A model generated the notes under the pieces. That model did not search any database and was not told the origin of the DNA. It saw nothing but the letters and a program-made list of their open reading frames with translations. A program made the position numbers and the translations under genes. Below, one piece after another: positions 56,458 to 64,000 of a stretch of 64,000 nucleotides of DNA. Within the stretch, counting starts at the first letter, position 1, and every line of letters starts with the position of its first letter. The stretch spans positions 25,496 to 89,495 of the forward strand of contig CAWCKT010000055.1 of NCBI GenBank assembly GCA_963796155.1, in the 5' to 3' direction. This DNA comes from AP-15 sp963796155 (GTDB taxonomy: Bacteria; Pseudomonadota; Alphaproteobacteria; ATCC43930; CGMCC-115725).

Positions 56458-56992
56458 ATGCAGTTCAATACTTACACATATGCCGGCGCGCACATCGCCG
56501 CGTGGCTGGTCAACCACCCCTCGCCCAGCGCGCCGGTCCTCGCCGAAACGTTGCACCACTACGACGTCCATGAACCGGCGGTATCCACCAGCCAGGTGCG
56601 AATACTGCTGCCCTGGGCGCACCGGCTGGGCGCCATCTTCGAAGCCGGCACCGTGGCCGAGAAAGCACAGCGCGCCGACGAACTGCTAGTCGCCGCTGAC
56701 TGCCGCCCCCGGCTGGTCAGCCATGGCCTGGACCTGCCGTACCACTTTCACTACGCACCCGTTCGGACCGGCCTAGCTGCCCGGGTGAAAGCCCTCACCG
56801 CAGCCGGGCTGGCGCACGTGATCGACGACGGAGCCGGATCCCGCCTGCGGGCTTGCAGCCGTGCTGGATGCGGCACCGTTTTCATCGACACCTCGCGCAA
56901 TGGGCGCCGCCACTATCTGCAGTGTCCGGTGCGCCAACCAGGTCAACGTAGCCAACCACCGGCACCGCAAGCGCCTGGCACCGGCCCGCTAA
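56458..56992 (+). pseudogene. CGNR zinc-finger (ABATE-type) regulator, one frameshift
   Basis: ATG 56458 starts MQFNTYTYAGAHIAAWLVNH, typical of actinobacterial ABATE-domain proteins. The C-terminal zinc finger begins LRACSRAGCGTVFIDTSRNGR and, after an indel near 56,925, ends RCANQVNVANHRHRKR with a stop at 56,990. The CGNR motif therefore reads as C-A-N-Q here. These proteins are predicted stress-induced transcription regulators. Divergent from the EamA gene. Confidence 0.8.
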
Positions 56993-57077
56993 CCTCCTGG
57001 CCGCGCATCATCGCTGCCGTAGGAGATAGATGACAGCTGCGTGGTACGCCGTAGTACGGAAGAATATGCTTTTGGGT

Positions 57078-57364
57078 ATGACATCCCCAAGTGGGCGGCC
57101 GACTGATATCAGCGTCCGCCAGTTCGTGGCGGACTCCGGGGCCGTCACGCGCGGTCTGCGGCAGGGGCGCGTGTACACACTGACGCTTAACGGCGAGCCG
57201 CTGGCGAGGATGATTCCGATCCGTCAGCGCCGGGCGGTTCCCAAGACGAAGTCCTCGCGATCTTCGCTACGGCACCAGTGGTCAACGGGGACGAACTGCG
57301 TGCCGACCTGGACGAGGCCGTCAGCCAGGATCTACGCGACCCATATGAAGGGACAGGCCTGTGA
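57078..57364 (+). pseudogene. Phd/YefM-type antitoxin, one frameshift
   Basis: ATG 57078 starts MTSPSGRPTDISVRQF and continues TRGLRQGRVYTLTLNGEPLA, the Phd/YefM DNA-binding N-terminus. After an indel near 57,247 the right frame reads EVLAIFATAPVVNGDELRAD and DEAVSQDLRDPYEGTGL, ending at a TGA that overlaps the toxin start (GTGA). The restored protein is ~95 aa. The C-terminus would wrap the PIN toxin. Confidence 0.8.
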
Positions 57365-57783
57365 CGGCGCACGCCGCCGCCGTCGTAGAAACCAGCATCA
57401 TCGCCGCGCTGAAGATCTACGATCCGTCCGAGCTACCCGACACGATCTTGATTACGGCAGTAACGCTGGGCGAGTTGTCTTTCGGTCCGCACGCGACCGA
57501 CGATCCGATCAAGCGGGCCGGGCGCGTGGCTGTGCTGCAGCATGTGGAGGCGACCTTCGATCCGCTTCCGTACGATCAGGGCGCGGCCAGGCTCTATGGC
57601 CAGATCTGTGCCGCGGTTCGCGCGGTGGGACGGGAGCCGCGCAGGCGGGCCTCGGGCTTGATGATCGCAGCGACGGCAGCCAGTAACCAGCTCCCGCTCT
57701 ACACGGCCAACCCAGACGACTTCAAGGGCACTGAAGGCCTTGTCGAGGTGGTCGGCATCCAAGCCCGGCCGAACAATCTCTGA
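57361..57783 (+). CDS. PIN-domain (VapC-like) toxin with altered acidic residues
   Basis: GTG 57361 gives 140 aa. The PIN fold order is intact: VVETSIIAALKIYDPSELP, ITAVTLGELSFGPHA, and LPLYTANPDDFKGTEGLVEV. The first catalytic Asp (VVDTS in relatives) is Glu, and the third position (DLMIAATA) reads GLMIAATA, so two of the usual acidic residues are changed. The conserved Glu in LGELSFG and the Asp pair in NPDDF remain. Activity is uncertain. It is coupled to the antitoxin upstream. Confidence 0.85.
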   Translation: MTAHAAAVVETSIIAALKIYDPSELPDTILITAVTLGELSFGPHATDDPIKRAGRVAVLQHVEATFDPLPYDQGAARLYGQICAAVRAVGREPRRRASGLMIAATAASNQLPLYTANPDDFKGTEGLVEVVGIQARPNNL

Positions 57784-57787
57784 GTAG

Positions 57788-57828
57788 AGCGGGTGACAGG
57801 AATCGAACCCGCACTATCAGCTTGGGAA
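57788..57828 (-). repeat. Partial tRNA-Gly 3' half: probable attachment-site duplication
   Basis: 41 bp identical, with one mismatch, to 62,355-62,395 of the tRNA-Gly gene: from the discriminator base through the T arm to the anticodon loop. The match stops in the anticodon region. It is in direct orientation, as attL/attR duplicates are. Confidence 0.85.
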
Positions 57829-57859
57829 TCTGTGCTATCCGGGCTGTTGTGCGGCCTGA

Positions 57860-57934
57860 CCTGCGGTGCGGGGTGTCCGCGAGTAACCGTGAGAGACCCT
57901 TCGTCACCGGGGTTAATGGCACGCTAATGGCACG
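57860..57934. repeat. Repeat B (same family as 55,341-55,414)
   Basis: It lies just inside the island's left boundary and ends AATGGCACGCTAATGGCACG. Related to repeat A and to the short copy at 62,260. Confidence 0.75.
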
Positions 57935-58328
57935 GCGAACCGTGGTCCGACCCCGGCTGACCAGCGTGACCTAAGTGGCCATGGCTAATGCCTTGTCGAT
58001 CATGATTCGCGTCGACCGCCCATGTGGGTACGCCAGACATTTTCTATGCTCTGTAGGGATTTACGGCGCGGCCCTACGGAGAGATGATGCTTTGAGGCAT
58101 CCCCAAGACAAAGCCCAGCTGAGTGGGAGGGAGCAGCGGACAATGGCCCATACGAGCCGATGCAGTGGGGCTAGGACGGATCGCTGTAACTGCTGTTGCT
58201 GCGGTCTTTTACACGGCGGCGGCCTAGGCTTCGGGCTGTCTTGGGCTAGTGCCCAAAGCACGAGCCTGGTTGGTTCGCCTGTCCGCATGGGTACGTCTCG
58301 GCGGGTATCCGGCAGACGCCGGACCACT

Positions 58329-58904
58329 ATGGACAGCGCAATCGACGAGATAAAGGACTGGCTGACCGGTGTGGCGGCAGACCTACCGACCACCAGTACT
58401 GCTGCCACGAGCCAGGCAATAGACGCTATAAGTGGCGCGGTCGCGAGCGCTATTGTCAATACGCTTAACCGAAATGGATACCGCTGGTCCCATGCTGATC
58501 ATGTCCTGTGTGAATTCCTTGCCGCTACAGCGTGCGCGATGCAGAAGTTTCGGGATCAGTTCCAGCGCTACGTGGAGTATGTGGTTTCGGTGATCCTTGC
58601 CTCCCGTCGTGGGCAAAAGCGCCGAGTTATTCCTGAGCCGGTTGTACATATGGCAGCCCAAGCGGCCGTGAACGCGCTTACGAAACTCTCACCTGCCCGT
58701 GAATTCGACGACCTGTTGAGAGCGATGCGAATCCTGGCGATCGCCACGTGCCCGGCTCCAGAACACCATAAGGCTGTTGCCAACTGCTGCCTGAAGCCGA
58801 TGGAGACATTCGTCTTGTCTAGCGTGACGAAGCAGGAACTGACACGGGCATTGCCGCGTGGATGGATGGGCTCTGACCCTCGGTCCACTACTTCATCGGG
58901 CTGA
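58329..58904 (+). CDS. Hypothetical protein inside the tRNA-bounded island
   Basis: The frame is open from 57,975, but ATG 58329 is the first start followed by protein-like sequence (MDSAIDEIKDWLTGVAADLP). The ~191 residues are mostly helical and include SQAIDAISGAVASAIVNTLN, two Cys-containing helices and RVIPEPVVHMAAQAAVNALT. No family is recognised. No signal peptide or membrane segment. The base composition is less G+C-rich than the flanks, consistent with acquired DNA. It directly precedes a 650-bp non-coding stretch and the TIR/NB-ARC/TPR gene. Confidence 0.5.
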   Translation: MDSAIDEIKDWLTGVAADLPTTSTAATSQAIDAISGAVASAIVNTLNRNGYRWSHADHVLCEFLAATACAMQKFRDQFQRYVEYVVSVILASRRGQKRRVIPEPVVHMAAQAAVNALTKLSPAREFDDLLRAMRILAIATCPAPEHHKAVANCCLKPMETFVLSSVTKQELTRALPRGWMGSDPRSTTSSG

Positions 58905-59557
58905 ACATGGCGGGCGCGACCTTCTGATCCGTAGTCACCCGTACCGGCGTCCGGATCCGTTCAGAACAGTCCGTGACCTCGGGCTCGTTTCTCCCGGTTG
59001 TCCAGGCCGGTCCAGATCATCCCAAGGTTGTTCATCCGCGTGGCTCCCAGCGTGCCTCCCAGCCGCACGCCCCCCGGGCACGACTAATGGTTTTCAAGAG
59101 CATCAGTGGTTCACGGTGCGCCACCGCTGCTACCTGCGTTCTTGGTGCCTGGGCGGGGTCACAAGGCAAGGTCATCCCGCGTATATCCCGCGTTCGAACT
59201 GCACGTTGCAGGGGATGGCCCGCGTCCGGTCCGGGCAGGCTCCCGCCTGGCCCCTGATTTCTGACCGGAGTGTCCGCAGTGGTCTCCGGGGTCAAGCGTG
59301 ACTTCGCGTGTACGTTCACCAGGCACCTTTCCGCCTGTGGTCGTTACCCTGCGGTGACGGTCACGCTTGAGACTGGAGGGGCGGGCACGGACACTCAGCG
59401 GGCCATCCCGGGATCGGACCCCGCCCTCGGCTTCTTGCACTTTCCATTCTTTGCGGCCTCGCCTTTGGCCTGTTTAAGCGCGGCGGCAGCCAACAGCTTG
59501 GCGAAGATTGTTCCGCCCATCTGTCGAACCTGCTGTGATGGCCGGGATACTGGATGT
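58905..59557. other. 650-bp stretch without a recognisable gene
   Basis: Open frames here lack family resemblance. It may hold remains of an integrase or other element gene, but none could be identified. Confidence 0.45.
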
Positions 59558-61565
59558 GTGGGTGGGGAACCGATTGATTTTTTCATCAGTCATGCCGGTG
59601 CGGACCGGGCGTGGGCGGAGTGGGTGGCCTGGCAGCTGGAGGCCGGGTACACCGTTGAGCTGGATGTGTGGGACTGGGCGCCGGGACGGAATTTCGTGAC
59701 GGCGATGAGTGATGCGCTTGAGCGGTGCGCCCGGGTGGTGGCGCTATTCTCGGCGGCGTATTTCGATCGGACCCGGTATACCACGGAGGAGTGGTCGGCG
59801 GCGGTGCTGCAGTGCCGGGCAGGGAGGCCGCCTGGTGCCGGTGCGGGTGGAGGACGTGCCCGCCTGCGCAGATGCCCTCGGTGCTGCGGCCGCTGATGTT
59901 CTGTGACCTGTTCGGCGTGGACGCGGAGCAGGCGCGGCGGGTGCTGCTGGAGGCGGTGGAAGGGCCGCGGCGGCCGGATCGGCGAGCCGGTGTTCCCCGG
60001 CCGGGGCACGCCTGGCGGGCTGGGCAGGTGCGAGGTGCCGGGCCGCGGCTGCCGGGCAGCATGCCGCGGGTGTGGAATCTCCCGGCGCGCAATCCGGGGT
60101 TCACCGGCCGGGACGGGCTGCTGGTGGCGGTGCGGCAGCGGCTGCTGGCCGGGGACGCGGCGGCGGTGCAGGCGGTCCAGGGGATGGGCGGGGTGGGCAA
60201 GACCCAGCTGGCCGCCGAGTACGCGTACCGGTTCGCCGGGGCCTATGACTTGGCCTGGTGGATCAACTCCGAGCAGCCCGGGCTGATCGGCGATCAGTTC
60301 GCGGCTCTGGGCGGTGAGCTGGGTTGCGTCAGCCGGGGCAGGGCATTGAGGCGGTGCGCTCGGCGGTGCTGGGCGAGCTGCGGGAGCGGGGCCGGTGGCT
60401 GCTGGTCTTCGACAACGCCGAGGACCCGGCTGACATCGCCGGTGGCTGCCTGGCGGCGGCGGGCATGTGCTGATCACCTCCCGGGAACGCAGTGGGCGGA
60501 GATCGCCGCGCCGGTCGAGGTGGACGTCCTGGCCCGCACCGAATCGGTCGCGATCCTGCAAGACCGGGTGGCCGGGCTCAGCGACGCTGACGCGGACCAG
60601 CTCGCCGCCAGCTCGGCGACCTGCCGCTGGCCATCGCCCAGGCCGCCGGGTTCATGGCCGAGACCGGCATGCCCGCCGCCGAGTACCGCTGGCTGCTGCG
60701 GACCCAGGCCGGGCAGCTGCTGGGTCAGGGGGGGCCAGGGTCTTACCCGCGGTCGCTGGCCGCTGCGACCGGGCTGATCGCTGACCGGCTTGCCGGTGAC
60801 GACCCGGCCGCCGCCGAGCTGGCCAATCTGTGCGCGTTCATGGCCCCGGAGCCCATCCCCGAAGACCTGTTTACTGGCGCTGCCAGCGAACTGCCTGGTG
60901 AGTTGGCGGCCCGGGCAGCGGATCCGCTGGCCTGGCGGCAGACGGCCCTGGCCCGGCAGGCGCTGGCCCGGGTCGACCAGCGCGGGCTGGTGATGCACCG
61001 GCTCACCCAGGCCATCTTGCGCGATCGTCTCTCCCCCAGCCAGACCGCCGCCACCCGGGCCTGCTGCGAGGCGATCTTGGCCGCGAGCGACCCCGGCGAC
61101 CCTGTAATCCGGTCACCTGGCCGGGGTGGGCGCGCCTGATGCCCCATCTGCTGGCCGCCGATCTGGGAGCTACCGCTAATCCTGGCCTGCGGGCCCTGGC
61201 GTGCTCCGGGGAACTGGTACCAGCGGGCGCGGAGGGATTCCCGCAGCAGTCATGACCTTGCGGAGCACTTGTACCAGCAGTGGCGTGAACGCCTGGGCGG
61301 TGACGACCCCTCCACCTTGTCGATAGCGCACAACCTCGCCTCTGCGCTTCGGGACATCGGCCGCTACACCGCTGCCCGCGAGATGGACGAAGAGTCTCTG
61401 GCCCGGGAGCGGCGCCTGCGTGGGGCCGACCACCCTAACACCCTGAATTCGGCGAACAGCCTCGCCATCGATCTGATGTATCTCGGCGAGCATCAGGCGG
61501 CCCGCGAGATGGACGAGGACACCCTGGCCCGCCGCCGCCGCGTGCTCGGCGCCGACCCGAGCCGG
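59558..61565 (+). pseudogene. TIR - NB-ARC - TPR (STAND) protein, multiply frameshifted and 3'-truncated
   Basis: GTG 59558 starts VGGEPIDFFISHAGADRAWA, a TIR-like domain with LDVWDWAPGRNFVTAM and CARVVALFSAAYFDRTRY. The linker leads to the NB-ARC: PGFTGRDGLLVAVRQRLLAG, P-loop GMGGVGKTQLAAEYAYRF, RWLLVFDNAEDPADIAGG (Walker B), and LPLAIAQAAGFMAETGMP. TPR units follow: STLSIAHNLASALRDIGRYT and NTLNSANSLAIDLMYLGEHQ. At least six frame changes occur, and the TPR array breaks off near 61,565. The layout matches actinobacterial FxsT-like/STAND proteins with possible immune or regulatory roles. Confidence 0.8.
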
Positions 61566-61617
61566 GCGGGATCTTGCCGCCCAGCGCATCGTTCCGCCAG
61601 CGCGAGACGGGGGGCTG

Positions 61618-61623
61618 TATACT
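61618..61623 (+). promoter_or_regulatory. -10 box TATACT; probable leaderless toxin-antitoxin promoter
   Basis: TATACT ends seven bases before the antitoxin ATG (61,630), so transcription would begin at or next to the start codon. Leaderless mRNAs are frequent in actinobacteria. Confidence 0.55.
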
Positions 61624-61629
61624 TATCGT

Positions 61630-61863
61630 ATGGCAGATCCGATTACGTTCCGCCCAACAGCTGAGGATACGGAGAATCTCGCCATCCTCACGGCAGACGG
61701 CGCCAGCCCTACCCATGCGATCCGGCACGCCCTTGAAATCGCCGCGCACAACAAGCGCCAGGAGGACCTCCGTGCTGACGCCGCGCGACTGGCGGCCGAT
61801 CCTGAATATCAGGCAGAGATCCGCGCGGTCCGCGAAGAACTGGACGAACTCCGTGCGTGGTGA
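61630..61863 (+). CDS. MazE-type/ribbon-helix-helix antitoxin
   Basis: The 77-residue protein MADPITFRPTAEDTENLAIL has a short strand then helices (SPTHAIRHALEIAAHNK), the pattern of a ribbon-helix-helix repressor, then an acidic C-terminus for toxin binding. It overlaps the downstream MazF-like gene by 11 bases, so they are one unit. Its promoter appears to sit right at the start codon. It lies at the broken 3' end of the TIR/NB-ARC/TPR gene. Confidence 0.8.
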   Translation: MADPITFRPTAEDTENLAILTADGASPTHAIRHALEIAAHNKRQEDLRADAARLAADPEYQAEIRAVREELDELRAW

Positions 61864-62170
61864 CGTCTACCGCCTCAAGAAACCGCGTTCCGCTCAAGGG
61901 CACGAGCAGCAGGGCGAGCGCTACGCCATCGTCGTCCAGGCCAACGCATACGACCACCTCTCGACCTGGCTAGTAGCCCCGACGACAAGCAAGTCCTTCG
62001 GATCCATGATCCATCCCACCATCGAACTACTCGGCCAGGATGTCCGGGTACTAGTCGAGCAGACCACCGCCGTCGACCCGCAGCGCCTCGGCGACTTCGC
62101 GGGCCGCCTGGACCCGGGTGAACTCATAGAGATCAACGTCGCGCTCCGCGCCGTACTTGACCTCGAATAG
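61853..62170 (+). CDS. MazF/PemK-type endoribonuclease toxin
   Basis: GTG 61853 gives 105 aa. It starts VRGDVYRLKKPRSAQGHEQQ, with the RGDVY/GHEQ(x)G signature of PemK/MazF barrels. Then come RYAIVVQAN, WLVAPTTS and the RVLVEQTTAVDPQRLGDFAG region carrying the Thr/Gln/Asp residues used in catalysis. It is an mRNA interferase neutralised by the antitoxin encoded upstream. Complete and intact, unlike most genes around it. Confidence 0.88.
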   Translation: MRGDVYRLKKPRSAQGHEQQGERYAIVVQANAYDHLSTWLVAPTTSKSFGSMIHPTIELLGQDVRVLVEQTTAVDPQRLGDFAGRLDPGELIEINVALRAVLDLE

Positions 62171-62259
62171 CAGGTGCCTGCAGCCGCGAACGAGCGCAGT
62201 CTGGCGATCAGAACTGACATCGTAGGCCGGATAAGCTGATAGTCCGCTGACGGCGCTCG

Positions 62260-62278
62260 TAATGGCACGCTAATGGCC
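62260..62278. repeat. Short copy of the repeat A/B end string, next to tRNA-Gly
   Basis: TAATGGCACGCTAATGG, 77 bp left of the tRNA gene, inside the right boundary of the island. Confidence 0.65.
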
Positions 62279-62354
62279 CACCGTGCGATTCGGCCTAAGA
62301 AGGAACGAAAGTCCAGTGTTCGGAAATTGCTTCCGAACAGGGCCTTTATCGTGG

Positions 62355-62425
62355 AGCGGGTGACGGGAATCGAACCCGCACTATCAGCTTGGGAAGCTGA
62401 CGTTCTACCATTGAACTACACCCGC
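62355..62425 (-). tRNA. tRNA-Gly (anticodon CCC)
   Basis: 71-nt cloverleaf on the minus strand: acceptor GCGGGTG/CACCCGC, D arm GTTCAATGGTAGAAC, anticodon stem TCAGC/GCTGA with loop TTCCCAA (anticodon CCC), T arm GCGGG-TTCGATT-CCCGT, discriminator T. CCA is not encoded. It is next to dcd, an arrangement common in actinobacteria. Its 3' half is duplicated at 57,788. Confidence 0.95.
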
Positions 62426-62505
62426 GCGCACCTGCACTGTTCGCCGGCGAACCGGCCTGTGCTGTGTTCGCCCAGACATCGTACCGGAACCGATAGGTTG
62501 CCAGG

Positions 62506-63081
62506 GTGCTCCTCTCCGATCGTGACATCAAGGCCGAGATCGAGTCTGGGCGGGTCAAACTCGATCCGTACGAGCCCGAACTGATCCAGCCCTCAAGCAT
62601 CGACGTCCGGCTGGATCGCTACTTCCGGGTCTTCGAGAACCACCGCTACCCGCACATCGACCCCGCGGTGGAACAGCCCGACCTAACCAGGCTGGTCGAG
62701 ACCGACGACGAAGAGCCCTTCGTCCTGCATCCCGGCGAGTTCGTGCTGGCGTCGACCTTCGAAGTGGTCTCGCTTCCAGACGATCTGGCCGGCCGCCTGG
62801 AGGGCAAGTCCAGCCTAGGCAGGCTAGGCCTGCTCACCCACTCCACGGCGGGCTGGATCGATCCGGGCTTCTCCGGTCACGTGACCCTCGAGCTCTCGAA
62901 CGTCGCGACGCTGCCGATCAAGCTCTGGCCGGGCATGAAGATCGGCCAGCTATGCCTCTTCCGGACCAGTTCCCCTGCCGAACACCCGTACGGCTCCGCC
63001 ATCTACGGCTCCAGGTACCAAGACCAGCGCGGCCCCACGCCATCGCGCTCCTACCTGAACTTCTACCGAACCAAGGTCTGA
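62506..63081 (+). CDS. dcd: dCTP deaminase
   Basis: GTG 62506 gives 191 aa, the family's usual length. Motifs: MLLSDRDIKAEIESGRVKLD, QPSSIDVRLDRYFRVF, GKSSLGRLGLLTHSTAGWID and GHVTLELSN with the catalytic Glu. The end YGSRYQDQRGPTPSRSY binds the triphosphate. Many actinobacterial enzymes are bifunctional dCTP deaminase/dUTPases; which form this is cannot be told by eye. It supplies dUMP for thymidylate synthesis. Intact, divergent from tRNA-Gly. Confidence 0.96.
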   Translation: MLLSDRDIKAEIESGRVKLDPYEPELIQPSSIDVRLDRYFRVFENHRYPHIDPAVEQPDLTRLVETDDEEPFVLHPGEFVLASTFEVVSLPDDLAGRLEGKSSLGRLGLLTHSTAGWIDPGFSGHVTLELSNVATLPIKLWPGMKIGQLCLFRTSSPAEHPYGSAIYGSRYQDQRGPTPSRSYLNFYRTKV

Positions 63082-63109
63082 GCAATATCAGCCCGCCGTC
63101 GATGGCCTA

Positions 63110-63384
63110 TTACTTGAGTACCCCAAGCGCCTGCTCAATGGCGATTGCCAGAACAACAGTCGCGGCGAATGCAGCCGCACCGGAAATGGCTGCCTTATAT
63201 GGGCTTTTGCCATCCTTCGAGGTGAGAATCGCCGCACTAAGCGCAGCGATCACTCCTATCAAATAGCAATAATAACGAACAGGCTCCTGGTTTCGGTATC
63301 TTGCATTAGAACCTCCTAGCAGCGACGAGCCAGGACTTTCTTCAGACGCGCCAACACGGTTGGGCTTCGACAGCTTCTGGGGAC
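63110..63384 (-). CDS. Possible small two-helix membrane protein
   Basis: A frame on the minus strand is open for ~90 codons and ends at TAA 63,110. It reads QKLSKPNRVGASEESPG, NQEPVRYYCYLIGVIAALSA and GAAAFAATVVLAIAIEQALG: two hydrophobic helices and a polar N-terminus. It lacks an ATG, GTG or TTG start, so either the start is unusual or an indel hides it. An ATG after AGGAGG at 63,308 is one frame off. 63,385-63,613 shows nothing further. Confidence 0.35.
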
Positions 63385-63613
63385 CTGCCGTACGCTAGGT
63401 AGCGGATTATTTACACACCGTACCAAAATGGGACATTCCAAAGACAGGTTCAATACGGAACTGCAACAGCTGGTGCAGAACCGCCCCTATACGGTACGAA
63501 TCGTCATGATCACTTCGGCCCTTGTGCTTCGAGGGGCCTGAAGCGGCGAGGCCGGTTGCTTCAACGTTCCTGGGCAAGGGTTCAAGTGAAGCGAGCGGCC
63601 TCCGCCGATCACC

Positions 63614-63823
63614 CTAGTCGAAATTATGTTCGTTTTTCACGGTCACGATGAAGGCCTGCCATGACCGCACCGAATATTCGAGTCGGCTGCCGCCAGGATT
63701 CATAGAGTCCCGGACGGCTATCTGTCCATTTACGGGCGCTATCTCTACGCAGGCTCCATTGCCTGCGCTGCGTCTGGCCTTACGCCACTGGAGGTCGCGA
63801 GTTTCAAAGTCTGTGAGGGACAT
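63614..63823 (-). CDS. DUF397 domain protein
   Basis: The 69-residue protein has the DUF397 hallmark: LQWRKARRSAGNGACVEIAP, then VRDSMNPGGSRLEYSVRSW. DUF397 proteins occur in actinobacteria, usually directly after an XRE/DUF5753 regulator; the end of such a gene is just upstream (63,941-64,000). They are thought to act with that regulator, in the manner of BldB-linked or antitoxin-like pairs. Confidence 0.93.
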   Translation of the reverse strand: MSLTDFETRDLQWRKARRSAGNGACVEIAPVNGQIAVRDSMNPGGSRLEYSVRSWQAFIVTVKNEHNFD

Positions 63824-63940
63824 CGGACTCCCTGATCTTTCTGTTTTTGCGAGACCTTATATTTACTGGCAGTTTCCACAGTTCTTGCGGAAACTACCAG
63901 ACGTACCCATATAGAGAATTACGGATTGTATAATCAGCTT

Positions 63941-64000
63941 CTAGTCATCTCTATAAGAACGGGCAAGATTCGCAATCAAATCGGCGGTGTCTTTTGGATT
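63941..64000 (-). CDS. C-terminal end of an XRE/DUF5753-type regulator (partial)
   Basis: The minus-strand frame entering from the window edge reads NPKDTADLIANLARSYRDD and stops at 63,941. This fits the C-terminus of actinobacterial XRE regulators with a DUF5753 domain. Position before DUF397 supports it, but only 19 residues are visible. Confidence 0.55.
   Translation of the reverse strand, partial: NPKDTADLIANLARSYRDD

Noticed and set aside
59558..61565. Several separate small genes instead of one TIR/NB-ARC/TPR gene
   Set aside because: Successive frames give the domains in the correct order without gaps or starts, which fits one broken gene better than many small ones.
52223..64000. 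Horizontal transfer of an actinobacterial island into an alphaproteobacterium
   Set aside because: No element boundary at 52.2 kb, and housekeeping actinobacterial genes (tRNA-Gly, dcd) are included; a chimeric contig is simpler, although not proven.

Overview
The window reads as two unrelated pieces of DNA joined near position 52,200. Positions 1 to about 52,200 look like a free-living alphaproteobacterium. The evidence is CtrA with its phosphotransferase ChpT, Bug-type solute-binding proteins, a GcvA-like LysR regulator, FixJ/LuxR-type regulators and G+C-rich palindromic repeats of the kind common in that class. From about 52,200 to the end the gene set is actinobacterial: DUF1707, CGNR zinc finger, XRE plus DUF397, tRNA-Gly(CCC) next to dcd, and a TIR/NB-ARC/TPR protein. 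The switch cuts through an ampD-like gene. A chimeric assembly is the simplest explanation. Transfer between phyla is possible but less likely.

Layout of the alphaproteobacterial part. 0-10 kb: regulators, an MlaC/HpnM-like lipid-binding protein, a LysR/MFS divergent pair, a Na/Pi cotransporter and an RND efflux adaptor-permease pair. 10-22 kb: a Lys-rich 35-residue protein, a frameshifted amidase, a 2-hydroxyacid dehydrogenase, gpmI, a CtpA-type protease, rppH, a PQQ-like propeller, a Bug protein, a DsbD/ScsB-type reductase and a redoxin. 22-30.6 kb: a scrapyard around an intact SAM-cyclase-AAA protein. It holds two fragments of an acyl-CoA synthetase gene, three decayed copies of a thiolase 3' end (two carrying the same 132-bp inserted repeat), a palindromic element inserted in frame in a gene, a duplicated aldo/keto reductase end, and intact and broken toxin-antitoxin loci. 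30.6-39.6 kb: aldo/keto reductase, BNR-propeller protein, HpcH/HpaI aldolase, alkB, a second RND system and an SDR. 40-45.4 kb: ctrA and chpT tail to tail, then mobA-fdhD divergent from moaA-nadK (molybdenum cofactor and formate dehydrogenase maturation). 45.4-52.2 kb: an acyltransferase, a frameshifted hybrid kinase, a pseudo-protease coupled to a LuxR-type regulator, a GST, an NTF2-like protein and the ampD remnant.

The actinobacterial part (52.2-64 kb) has many single-base frameshifts in otherwise well-conserved genes: a zinc dehydrogenase, a P-loop kinase, an EamA transporter, a CGNR regulator, an antitoxin and the TIR/NB-ARC/TPR gene. This suggests poor consensus accuracy as much as decay. 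A 4.6-kb island lies between tRNA-Gly (62,355-62,425) and a 41-bp copy of that tRNA's 3' half (57,788-57,828), the usual signature of tRNA-targeted integration. It carries the TIR/NB-ARC/TPR gene, an unknown gene and a MazF-type toxin-antitoxin pair, but no integrase. No rRNA or CRISPR array was seen.
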